From positions 1 through 30,837 of the forward strand of contig JNDT01002351.1 of the NCBI GenBank assembly GCA_000697055.1: a stretch of 30,837 nt of DNA, given 5' to 3'. The DNA is from Saksenaea vasiformis B4078. Its lineage: Eukaryota; Mucoromycota; Mucoromycetes; Mucorales; Saksenaeaceae. Below, in pieces: positions 18,601 to 29,119 of the stretch; the first letter of the stretch is position 1, and each line of letters opens with the position of its first letter. The notes under the pieces are model-generated. The model saw only the letters and a list, made by a program, of their open reading frames with translations, was not told where the DNA came from and did no database searches. A program made the translations under genes and the position numbers.

Positions 18601-20366
18601 GGGAAAGACAATGTCAGCCATGTGCTAGATCTTTTGTTCAAGATCCTTCTGGCTCATTTTCAATACAGGTTCTTCATTGCAGTAGTCCTTAAATGGGTTT
18701 ACCTTCTGTGTGAACATCAATGAGAAAGGAGCAGAGTTATGATGCTTGGATATTTTTATGTTCATTGCCAATTGCACACTCAGCACATACATATTCCATT
18801 CTCTTGTTGTACCTTTTATGCTCTTCTTGATTGCTTGTACTGACGTTTGCATCCAGCTGTCATATCTGACATAGTTACATTACTACACAGTGATTAGAAC
18901 AACATGTCAGAACATGACAAAAGGTACTGAGGGCAGTTACTTTATTAGAACACAGTTCTAGACATGTCTTATTCCATCTATCTGTTGCTGAGATACCAGC
19001 AGACACAGAATATATCAGGATAAACATAATGATCCCACTCTAGTAAAGGATCATCTAAAGATATCTCTAAACTCCTCTAACCCGCCATTACCTGCAAGCA
19101 CCATGAATTATTTAAACAATAGAACAATCATTTTAATAAAACAATCCTTTTTTGAGTCTCGCTTACTTTCGCATCCCTATACTTGAATTTGGATACAACA
19201 CCAGCGTTCAGCTATGCTGTTACCTCGAGGACGATATGGGGTTGTCAAGCGATGATCAAATCCTGCAGCATCTGCGAATCGTTTCATTAATCCATTGACA
19301 AACTCTTTGCCATTATCAGACTGCAATACACAAGGTAGTCCAAAGTTGCAAAATATCTGAACTAACGTTTTTACCATCGTGTCAGATTGCTTATTAGGAA
19401 TTGGATATAATATGCAAAATCTTGTGCAAACATCCACTAAGATGAGGAGGTAGTTGTTTCCCATCAATGAGGTAGTAAATGGGCCAGCTAAATCAATTGC
19501 CCAATGGTCTCTGGGAATTGTTGAACGGATGGGTCTTAATGGATGGAAATCCTTTTTCACAATATTGAATCGTTGGCATTGATTGCACTGCTTCACAGTT
19601 TCAACAGTGTCTTGTAGGATGCCTGACCAGTTCATGCCATTCGACTTAATAGTTTTGATGATGGATTCAGCACCAAAATGACCTAACAGGTGCGTTTCTT
19701 CAAGTACCTTTTTGTGATCTGTTTCTTCTGGAGTCATATAGTCCTCCTCAACCATTGCTTTACAGTTATTTTTCTGTTGCTCCTTGGGGTTTACAGCTTT
19801 ATTGCTATGGGCATTACCCCCCTCCAGCTCATTTTCTACTGGGAAAAGGCGCGACAGATGATCAGGTAAGACATTATGGATACCTGGAAGGTGGACAATG
19901 TCAAAATCATGGTCCAATAATGTATCCAACCAGTTAATCATCATGGCATTCAGTACCTTCTGCGTGTGCAGGTAAGTAAGGACTTTGTGGTTGGTATATA
20001 GAGTAAACCAATTACCCCACAAGTAAGGATGCAATTTGTGGAGAGCATAGATCACAGCCAAGAGCTCTTTATGAGTAACAGAATAGTTGCATTCTGATTT
20101 GCTTAAAGATCGTGCCATGAATGCAATAAAGTTTGTCTTACCATTAATTTCTTGATACAACACAGTACCAATACCTGCATTGAAAGCATCTGTAGCAACA
20201 CAAAATGAGTATGCCAGATCGGGATAGGACAACAATGGTGCTCTGGAAATAACAAATTTGATATCCTTAAAGGCCTTATCATCTTTAGCTGTCCATAGTT
20301 TGCTTAATTTGTCAGCATTGCATAAAGTGTCAAGTGGTAAGTGAGGCGAGAAACGTTGGATAAATG
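18601..20366 (-). pseudogene. RNase H and integrase of chromovirus C
   Basis: RNase H: FCVATDAFNAGIGTVLYQ (first Asp), HKELLAVIYALHKL (Glu), LYTNHKVL where the family has TDH (Asp replaced by Asn), and LPDHLSR (last Asp). Integrase: zinc-binding H...GHFG...C-x2-C (CNQCQRF), then the catalytic triad WAIDLAGPF, LQSDNGKEF and GNSIAERW, all three acidic residues present. A solo LTR cuts it right after the Glu; the frame resumes at MQTSVQAIKKSIKG (18852). A one-base loss near 20366 puts this part in a different frame from the RT. Confidence 0.93.
18858..19200 (-). repeat. Solo LTR (family S1) inside chromovirus integrase
   Basis: 343 bp reading TGTTGTATCC...GATATGACA on the minus strand, flanked by exact 5-bp repeats CCAGC (18853-18857 and 19201-19205). 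It interrupts the integrase just after the catalytic Glu (IAERW). Removing it with one duplication copy (348 bp) keeps the frame. A related copy lies at 28779-29119. Confidence 0.93.
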
Positions 20367-21660
20367 TTCTCAGAAATAATTGATGATGTCTAAGAAGCGC
20401 TGGATGTCTTTACTGGTTTTAGGAGTAGGCCACGCTTCAACATTAGTGACCTTATGCATGTCTAAAGATATTCCTTTATAAGAGACACAGAAACCTAAGA
20501 GAGATACACAGCTTTGGGCAAAGTGACATTTCTGTGAATTTAGGATCAAGTTAACATCCATCAAAATTTGGATCACTTGTTTGACATGGTGAATGTGTTC
20601 TTCAAAAGAGGGAGAGAACACTACTACATCATCAATGAATGTGGTGACAAACGGCAATTCATGGAATAAAGATGCCATTATACGTTGAAATTTCAAGGAA
20701 ATTGGCTTAAGTCCAAAAGGACAACTACAGAACATATACTGGATGCTGTTAGATACAGTGAACATTGTCTTATGTTGATCTTTTTCAGCGATCTTAAAAT
20801 GGTAAAAAGCACTTTTGAGATCTAATGTGCTAAACACACGCGCACCTTTCAATTGGAAATAGATATCCCAGATCAATGGTAAAGGATATCAGTCCTCTTT
20901 AAGCAACTTATTAATGTGACGAGGGCCTAAGCAGGGTCTTTTGCCTGTATAATTGCCCTTCATGTCCTTTTTCAGAGCTAAAGTAATGGGACTATTCCAT
21001 GCTGTGTTTTTTGCTAGAGCATGTTCAATTGTTCCATCTTCTAACTATTGTTGTATGGTATCTTTAACCAACATGGTTAATGAATGAGGCAAAGGATATT
21101 GCCTTCTGAAGGTGGTTTGTCCAGCCTCCATGTCTAAATGGATGACAGATTCTGGTACCATGCAGGATGACGTTTTAGGGATGCAACTATTAGCATCTAA
21201 GAGTGGCTTAATATTGTCCATAAAACTTTTTCATTGTTCTGTGGTGCCTACAGGCGCCTCATTTGGTACTAATTTATCTTGTACTGTCTTATCTTGCCAT
21301 TGTCTTATGGGAGTGCTCCATGATGCGACTAAACCCGTTAAGGCAATGCCTATTTTAGGCATTAAATCTGTGCCAACACTTACTTCAGTTCCTTCAGACA
21401 ATTGCATTACTTCAAATACATGTTCGATTTTATGTCTACCATACTCTAAATTAAGTATGCTAGTTTGCTCTATTCTGTTGGTTCTATGACCATGCGCAGC
21501 TAAACTTATGGTGCCATGTACAAGTTTTATTTTTAATGATAACCTTTGGCAGGTTGCTACATCTATGGCTGAAAAATCAGCACCAGTATCGATCAGGGCT
21601 TGCAATTGTTCATTCTGTAATGTTAAAGGAACATAATGCGATTTAGTTACATTGTTTGTT
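20367..21660 (-). pseudogene. Protease and reverse transcriptase of chromovirus C
   Basis: The aspartic protease active site is ALIDTGADFSAID (about 21590), with VSVGTDLMPKIGIALTG further on. RT: FRRQYPLP, WNSPITLALKKD, then FSTLDLKSAFYHFKIA (first catalytic Asp), FCSCPFGLK, and TFIDDVVVFSP, which is the YxDD box with Phe at the first position. FIDD/FVDD is common in Ty3-type RT. Stops interrupt at about 21231, 21050 and 20885; all lie in one frame with gag. Confidence 0.93.
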
Positions 21661-23314
21661 ATGGATCACATTTGTAACTGATGCTTACTGAGTGCTTCAA
21701 GGTTGATTTTTTGCATTGTATCATATTCATTTTCATTGCTGTCACCATAGGAAAGTGGATCATTTCTGTCAATGATTGCATTATTTGCTACACAGGCAGC
21801 ATGCGACACCAAGTTATTGCATTCTTTTTTTGTTTTGGCATCCAGGAACTCTTGGCAACGATGACCTTTGAACCAGGTCTTATGGCAGTACATGCATGGT
21901 TTATCCATTTTCAATTTGATACTCACATAGTTACCTTTGGTTTGGTTAAATGATCTTTCATGTGTAGATCTTTCATGTTTACTGTTGTTAACTTAATAGT
22001 TTGTTTTTGCTTGAACTGAGCGCGACATAGCATTGTCCTCTTCATCCAGTGATCTTTTACTGTCTGTGGTCATAGCCAAGATAAGATCACACACTTTATC
22101 CAAGTCAGTTGGTATCTCCATACCAAACTGGGATGCTACCACAAAGCATGCACATTGTCATATGGTAATATGTGTGTAGTGCCTTAATGGGATCACATGA
22201 CTATAATTAAAATCCAGGCACCATATAAATAGTTTTTTACTGCAAAACAAGAAGAGGTGTCTCTTCTCGAGAATAAAAGAAGGTCTCACAGTACATCTGT
22301 CTGTTTATACGTAACTTGATAGCAACACCTCATCTCACACGTTCACAATATGTGGGCAAGAGGGAAGACATGAACGCTGCCACTAAGTTCCTGTTTTTGG
22401 TACAACCAGATTCAAAGCGTTGAGTTTGGAACCTTTCAATATAAGCAGACAGAGATTCACCATAGCGTTGAGTCATGCAGAAAGTTAGAATGAGATTGTG
22501 ATAACAGAAGATTGGTGTGTCAAATTTATCAAGAAGAATGGACTGAGCTTCTGACCAAGACAAGTTTCACTGAGCAAGTTTTGTATCGAACCATATTTTC
22601 TGAGAGTCATTCAAACAAATCTTGAGCAATCGTTCCCAGTGTTGATCATATGACATTCCATATGCGTCCAGTTGAGCAGTAAAAGCATGAAGAAAAGAAT
22701 AAGCTGATTCATGAACATTTTTTCTCATGTTCCATTTAGTACCACTGGCGAGTTGAAGAGCAGGAAGATCGCGTGGAACTACAGAACTTGCTGAATTGTT
22801 CATGGGTTTCATACCATAGTATGAAACTAGGGTCTCAGAATTTGAAGAACAGTTTATGTTGAAACTTTCATGGGAAGAAACAATACTGCCATGACCACTA
22901 AATTCCTTACAATATGGATACTTCTTCATACATAGAAGCAAAAACTTTTCTATGCACTCTTCAGCAGTATTGAACTCATGGAGTAGAAGATCACATGCCT
23001 TCATGTCTCCGTCCAAACCAATAGCGTTATTATACAAATGTTCTTTTTCATTGGCATATTCTTTCAATTTGGCTAACGTTTGCCAGGTACACGAAACTGG
23101 ATCAACATGTCTTGACATAGCAGCACCTTCCAAAAAAAACTGAAACCATGGGAGAGAGTAGAACCACTGAGGAAGTATCAGATACCTTTGAATCATGGAT
23201 GGATGGATTGTTTCCTGATGTGGATGGGGCTTGTTCCATAACCACATCATCATCTTGGATAGAAAGAGATGATGCATCAAAATCCAAAACAGAGTCTTGC
23301 TTTTCAGTAGTCAT
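21661..23314 (-). pseudogene. Gag of chromovirus C with zinc knuckle
   Basis: The start is the ATG at 23314 (MTTEKQDSVLDF), 33 bases after the LTR. An acidic Ser-rich N-terminus leads, after a frameshift near 23140, to capsid-like segments (RDLPALQLASG, WERLLKICLND, then LSAYIERFQTQRFES). A TGA at about 22566 and a 182-bp solo LTR at 22156-22337 interrupt it; after the latter the frame resumes with FVVASQFGMEIPTDLDK. A knuckle CMYCHKTWFKGHRC (C-x2-C-x7-H-x-C) follows at about 21895. Product: the structural polyprotein of the particle. Confidence 0.85.
22156..22337 (-). repeat. Solo LTR (family S2) inside chromovirus gag
   Basis: 182 bp, TGTCATATGG...CCTCATCTCA on the plus strand (TG...CA), flanked by CACAT (22151-22155) and CACGT (22338-22342). 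The two flanks differ only by G-to-A at a CpG. Removal with one flank copy rejoins the gag frame (YCER then CFVVASQFG). No second copy of this LTR is in the window. Confidence 0.75.
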
Positions 23315-23346
23315 CTTGACAGGGGTTTGTCTTCACTGTAAAAAAA

Positions 23347-23592
23347 TGTGGTATTGTGGATGATAAATAGAATAAAGCAATATACCAAGAACAAAAAGAT
23401 AGTATAGTGCGACTTCTGTTTATTTCAGATAGAAGTAAAAAAAAAGGATTGTGTGCTACTTCCTGCTGCTACTCTAGAATAAAAGTAAAATTTTTCTTAA
23501 TGGAGATTCTACATCTGAAACAATTCCAATTAGATAGACAGAGAGATATAGCTTATCACAGTCAAGTCTTATTACAGTAGTAAAATACTACA
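23347..23592 (-). repeat. 5' LTR of chromovirus C
   Basis: 246 bp, TGTGGTATT...AATACTACA, matching 17782-18026 with about 16 differences. Followed outside by ATAAG (23593-23597). Toward gag, a T-run (TTTTTTTACAG on the minus strand) follows directly; I do not see a tRNA-type primer site beginning TGG. Confidence 0.95.
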
Positions 23593-23759
23593 ATAAGTAA
23601 ACAAAGGTCTATTTTTTAAATTACCAATTTTGACAAGTAAAATAAAGTAATATACATGCTTTTCAATTAATGTTTTCAGCATTTCTGTTGCACAGCTCAT
23701 AGTACAAATAAAAGAACTTTTTTATTTTTATTTATTTTTTATTCTTTTTACTGATTCTG

Positions 23760-24781
23760 CATTTTGTCATTGCAATGATTACCATTTTAGAAGAAACTAA
23801 AAACAGTATTTCTGCCCTTACCTTGCAAGGTCTTTCCATATATAAAATTGCAGAATGACTTAATATAAGTAAAGGAACAGTCTACAATTACCAAAAAGCA
23901 ATGAAAAACTGACCTGAAAAGAAGCACGCAGGCCATCTATCAGCATTCAGTGAAGCTGATTGCAGAGTAATTGTGTGCCACATTAGCATTGAAACATACT
24001 GAAATGCAACAGACATTGCCAATCATCTCACCAATGAAGAGAAAACTGTCTCTGTACAAACCATTCATAACCTTCTCAAGAAGCATAGATTTAATGCATG
24101 CCTAAAGCCCAAAACATTGCCCCTTCAAGTTGCTTAGTATAAAACCAAACGTTACCTTTTTGCATATATATACCTTAATTGGACAAAAGAACAATGGCGT
24201 AACACTATTTTTAGTAATGAGACAAAAGGTCATTCGCCTTGGATCTGATGGTTTAGACTGGACCTGGGTCAAAAAAGGATGAGCTCTTCAGGATCACAAC
24301 GTTGTTCCAGTTTATAAAGGTGGTAGTGGCAGTCTCATGTTGTGGAGTTGCATTATAGTGAGTAGTATCAGATATATTACAAGGATCAATGGTAGTCTAG
24401 ATGCAGAGTTATATTGCAAGATCCTTCAATAAGATTTTTTCAAGACACTGTGAGCCTACAACATGAACAAAAGGGACATTGTTTTTCAACAAGACAATGA
24501 TCCTAAACATACTTCTGAATATGCTAAAAAATGGTTCTGTGATAACAGAGTATATGTGCTTGATTGGCCATCATACTCTCCAGAGCTAAATCCAATCAAA
24601 CATATGTAGGCATTGCTCAAACAATGTATCTGCAAGAATTATTCTATATTAGTATGCACTGTTAATGAGCTGTAAGAATGGTATCATATTGATCTAAAAC
24701 TCGTTGTAAGGTATATCAATTCTATGCCAAGAAGAGTCAAAGCAGTATATAGAGTGAAAGGCAGCTATACTAAGTTTTAAT
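23760..24781 (+). pseudogene. Tc1/mariner transposase relic
   Basis: The reading moves between frames: a helix-turn-helix (LQGLSIYKIAE, then NISKGTVYNYQKAMKN), VSVQTIHNLLKKHRFNA, then the catalytic region WTKEQWRNTIFSNETK, SLMLWSCI, IVFQQDNDPKHTSEYAKKWF and WPSYSPELNPIKHM, ending YTKF and a stop. In this family the triad is D (FSDE), D (QQDNDPKHT) and E (NPIE). Here the first is Asn and the third Lys, both G-to-A changes. At least six stops and frameshifts show an old copy. I see no convincing terminal repeats. Confidence 0.85.
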
Positions 24782-25279
24782 AAGGTCATGTAGTTGATTA
24801 CCTGCCATTGCATCTTATAATGTGACAATTATTAAAGTAATTTGCATTGTAGAGATTAGATGCAGAAAAGAAAAAAGACAAGGAAGTAATAAAAAAATGA
24901 ACAAAGGAGGAAGAGTATACCTGACTGTTATTTTGATACCAAGGCACTTGTCTTTTTATAACAGAAGCAGTTGAGATGCAACATGAAGAGATCAAGGCAG
25001 AATGACAACTTGAAAGAAAGAGTAAAAAAAGCTCCATCAGCATAAATTGTTTCTGAAAATTGTTTGTTTTCAAAATAAAAAAACGATCTCAAAAGCACAT
25101 GTCACAGTCATATAAGTATTGGAAACACTGAGAAATTGAATTTTACAGTACAAACCGTGACTATCTTTCCTGAGCTTCCTTATATGGTCAAAGAGGAACA
25201 AATATCTAACTGGACCACGCATGCATTTCACTGATCTGTACTTCTTTTCCACTTTTTCAATCAATAGTATTGCATTTCT
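24782..25279. other. No gene seen
   Basis: AT-rich stretch between the Tc1 relic and the MULE pseudogene. Short open frames on the minus strand have no recognisable content. Confidence 0.4.
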
Positions 25280-27450
25280 TCTTAGCTGAACCATGTCTTC
25301 TGTATCTATTTCCTCCTCAGTAACTGCTATTGAAGCTCTTGCTAACAGAGTAATTGTTCCTGCTAGCAATTTTACTGAAACACCTGAGGTTATCCTTTAT
25401 CAGACGCGTGAAAGTTACAAGCAGTAGATCTGCAACAAAAAAAACTGCTTGTGCTGCAAGTTTTACAACTGTACACCTTCAAGAGGCAGACAAGACTCGC
25501 TAAGTATACCATCTTCATCAAGTATACCTGCTACTCCAGGTGCAACTTCCAGAAACAAAGAAGGCTATCCTAAGAAAAATGTATTCTATGAGGTATGTAT
25601 AATATCTATAGTAGTAATATAGAGCTTCTAGTTATAAATTATATGACATTTTATGAATAAAGATAAGAGAAATCATAGTTCATAGTCTAATATAAGTATG
25701 ACCATTAGGTCTATATGTATTATTGATCTGGATCTCTAAATCTTTCTGCTAATAATGGTGATCCAAAGAGACATAAAAAGGCTGACCTTCTCTCATGTAA
25801 CTGCAGCACTGCTATCTATGTTACTTGTAAGATTGCAGATCCTAGCCATGTAAAGATATGGTACAACTGGAAGTACAGTAGACATCAGCCAGAATCAATT
25901 AAAGATCTGAATTCAGCACTAGTTAGTACAGAGATTTACAAATGGATTCAGCAAAAGGTTGAGGAAAATTTTATCTAGGTGCAATTCAAGCACATGTTAC
26001 AGCTTGACAGACAAATCTTGCAAGAAATCTTAGATGAAAATGCTGCATTACCACTGACTTTGTGCATTGGCTACCAGGAGGTATACTATGCTATTCAAAG
26101 TTCATTACAAAAAAAATCCACACCTTGTATCTACTCTTGAAGATAGCCTTTGTCTCTGGAGAGCAAAGATCTCTCAGCAGCAAGGCTTCTTTAAGTATGA
26201 GAGGATGAACCAGTATGGAGAAAATATGTTTATCTTTGCCTTCCATTCATCATGGCAACTAGAGGTAAGTTTACATTGTCAACAAACAAACTTACCTTAT
26301 ATATATGGATATTATAATAGATGCTTCTCAAATATAGCAATATCATTTGTTTAGATTTGATGCATAATACTTGTAATGATAGAATGCAAAGGCATTGCCT
26401 ATTGTATACACTGGTTGCATTGTGCAGAGATACTGAAAAAGGAGCTCTGCTTGCTTGGCTCATCACCAACAGTGATTTACGATATCTTCTGCAAGCATGA
26501 TTAAACTGGTTGAAGACCACTTGGCAATATACCCCCACAGCAATAATGATTGACAACTATGATACAAAAATAGTGGCCATTAGAGGTGCATTTAGTCACA
26601 GTTGCTGTATTGCCCTTTGCTTTTGGCATGTTACTCATACATGAAGAAAAAATATTGAAACAAAAATCAAGATAACTTCTAGTGACAATATCATGGAGCA
26701 AATATGATACAGTTGAGCTACAGCATTTGATCTGATATAACAAATAATGTACACTGAAACAGAAGCCAAATTTGATTATTAGCATGAACGTTTCACCTCA
26801 TAATGCAAGGATAATAGCTACTCAGAATTGTATAAATACTTCTCAAGCAACTACCTGACCAAAAAATTGAATTGATATATAGCCTGGCATCAGGTACTTG
26901 TTACATTGTAGTTTGTATCTACAACTAATAACTTTTTGATCATACAGTATTAAAATTATTACATTAACATGAATAATTATATTAAAAGTTGACACTACAC
27001 TTTAAAATGAATATACAACTTGAATCTCAGAAGCCAATGAGTCAATATGATAGTCCATATCCTCTGAGATATGGTAGTTCCTGACATAATGCAGGATTAC
27101 ATAAGAATCACTGCAGGCTTTCAAGAATGCCAATGAAACAGGACAGAGAGACAGCGTTGGCAGAAAGTATATAGTATTTCAGGTATTTTAGCATACTTTT
27201 AAAAAGTATGGCTATTTACAATTGATTATGTTTACAGAGTAAGAAGCATCATCTATGATACTTGAGCAACACCAAGCTAGTATCATTGTGTCATCATTTC
27301 TATATGACCATAATGGTACAACAAGTTATACAGTTTAGCTCAATATTACATCCAACATGATAGTATCTTGTACTTGCTCTAATTGGATTCACTACAAAAC
27401 TGTATGTAAATACATGTTCCTGATCAATCATGTCTAGCAAATTAGATTTG
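25280..27450 (+). pseudogene. MULE-type transposase with SWIM finger, pseudogene 2
   Basis: Plus-strand pieces in order: an N-terminal Ser/Thr-rich part (about 25290-25590) ending at a GTATGT donor; KRHKKADLLSCNCSTAIYV, HVKIWYNWKYSRHQP and KQMLQL-like helices (25760-26060); LWRAKISQQQGFFKYERM and FIFAFHSSWQLE before a GTAAGT donor (26262); the DDE part KGALLAWLITNSDL, TAIMIDNYDTKIVAIRGAF and CIALCFWHV (26430-26640); a SWHYTLK-like segment and DMIVHIL-like core (26990-27110); and a SWIM remnant SCTCSNWIHYKTVCKYMF (27370-27420). The SWIM pattern is C-x-C...C-x-H; the final His reads Tyr. Many stops are present. The domain order fits fungal Mutator-like elements, a family different from MULE relic 1. 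Confidence 0.75.
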
Positions 27451-28130
27451 ACTGAGAAGTACACAGTCTTGAGGAAAGTGCAATAATATTGAATACTTCA
27501 CAGAGTCCAAGCATAATTGAAGCTGTCAATAAGTAAGTAAAGAATCCAAGTAATAAAATAGCTAATGTTCATTCATTTAGGGCTCCTAACAGTATGGTTC
27601 AGTATAGTTCAGTATGGTTCACAGTAATAGCTTGATTACTGACAGTTTCTCAAAGTTGGTACAAATGTCAGTATGGTATAAACCTTCCATTTTTTCTTTT
27701 TATATATATAGTTATTTTTATTTTATTTTATATTAGATGGAGATTAATAAATGGAGATGAGAAAATTTATTGTTATGCATGGAAAATGGCATAGTAAAAG
27801 ACACGCTATAGAAAAAAGACCAATACAATCTGATACCTTCTATCACAATTCAGCACATTTTTACCTGCATAAATAGGCAGAAAATTGCCTGATCTGCCTA
27901 ATTGTACAGGTAAAATAAACCATAAAATTGTGATGGAAAATTCCAGGTTGTGCGTAAATGTATCTAAATATATAACAAATTGTGTCAAAATATTCCAGAA
28001 CAGTTGTGCTGAATTATGATAAAAAGCATTGAATTGTACTTTGATATGTCAAGATCTATCAGCTTATGCCAAAATATAGCAGAAAAATGCATCGAATTGT
28101 GATGAAGTAGAAGAGATTTTATTTAGATCA
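27451..28130. repeat. Non-coding stretch with short repeats and an inverted repeat
   Basis: It holds CAGTATGGTT-type repeats (27592-27625), then an inverted pair TATCACAATTCAGCACA (27841-27857) and TGTGCTGAATTATGATA (28005-28021) with one mismatch, and several further AATTGTGAT words to 28105. It could be a small non-autonomous DNA element. No gene seen. Confidence 0.45.
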
Positions 28131-28170
28131 AGTTAAATGAATAAATAAATAATAGAAGCACAGATGGTAG

Positions 28171-28218
28171 CTGTAAAGTAAGTCAATAGTCATATAGTAG
28201 CTCATAACTGAAACTTAC
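28171..28218 (-). other. Last intron of the coiled-coil gene
   Basis: Donor GTAAGTTTC, acceptor TTTACAG, 48 nt; joins GHE to a short final exon in frame. Confidence 0.6.
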
Positions 28219-28405
28219 CTTCATGTCCCATTGTTGAGGCATCTCTGCTTCTTTTTGTTATGTAAAACTGTACTAGGCAAAGATGGTAGATCCTGCTGCC
28301 AGTTTCATCTATTTCGATGTCAGTTAGTTAGTACAGAAAAATAATTTGACTTAATACCTTGAAGGTGTAGAAGATGCTGCTGTCTCGTCAGTATCTACAT
28401 TGTAC

Positions 28406-28472
28406 CTACATCATGACGTGTGAGACAAATATACTATACATGCAATACATAATGTTGCAACTATTGGCTCAC
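28406..28472 (-). other. First visible intron of the coiled-coil gene
   Basis: Donor GTGAGCC, acceptor GATGTAG, 67 nt. The frame continues as YNVDTDETAASSTPS. Confidence 0.55.
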
Positions 28473-28778
28473 CTGTCTGCTCTGTTGTCATTAACAGCTG
28501 GGACGGTGGGGGCTGTTGACACTGGAGCACTGCTTTGAGGACACTTCTGTGACCTTTGCAATGCAAGTGCTCTCCACTTCTTGTGAAGCAAGTAATCAGC
28601 TGTCCAGTGACTACAGCAAAATGCCATGGTCCATGGCAACCTTTTCCAATGTTGCAATGGCCTGCTCCTTCTCTTTCAGAGGCACCTCCACTGCCCAGCA
28701 TAGCTTTTTCACCATGCTGTCTCTACCCTTGAGGCGCTCCTTGAGATTCTTGACAGTTTGAAGAGCAAGGCTGTCTAC

Positions 28779-29119
28779 TGTCATATCTGACATAGTTACA
28801 TTACTACACAGTAATTAGAACACTATGCTTGAGTAAGACAAAAAGGTACTGAAGGTAATTACTTTATTAGAACGTGGTTCTAGACATGTCTTATCCCTAT
28901 CTATCTGTTGCTGAGATACCAGCAGACACAGAATATACAATTAACTAGGATAAACATAACGATCCCAATCTAGTAAAGATATCTCTAAACTCCTCTGTCC
29001 TGCTGCTACCCGCAAGTACCATAAATTATTTAAACAGTACAATGATCATTTTAATAAAAACAAACCTTTTTTGAGTCTTGCTTACTTTCACGTCCCTATA
29101 CTTGAATTTGGATACAACA
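28779..29119 (-). repeat. Solo LTR (family S1) inside the coiled-coil gene
   Basis: 341 bp, TGTTGTATCC...GATATGACA on the minus strand, flanked by exact 5-bp repeats TCTAC (28774-28778 and 29120-29124). Clearly related along its whole length to 18858-19200. Removing LTR plus one flank (346 bp) rejoins the coding frame as TEAMVDSLALQTVKN. Confidence 0.93.

Larger units (their letters stand above)
17782..23592 (-). mobile_element. Complete Ty3-type chromovirus C
   Basis: Two LTRs (17782-18026 and 23347-23592) bound a 5811-bp element on the minus strand. The exact 5-bp duplication ATAAG lies at 17777-17781 and 23593-23597. Order: LTR, gag, zinc knuckle, protease, RT, RNase H, integrase with GPY module, chromodomain, polypurine tract, LTR, which is the chromovirus plan. 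By eye the LTRs differ at about 16 of 246 positions, nearly all transitions, so the insertion is not recent. Gag and pol appear to have shared one frame; five to seven stops and two frameshifts now break it, and two solo LTRs sit inside. Confidence 0.95.
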
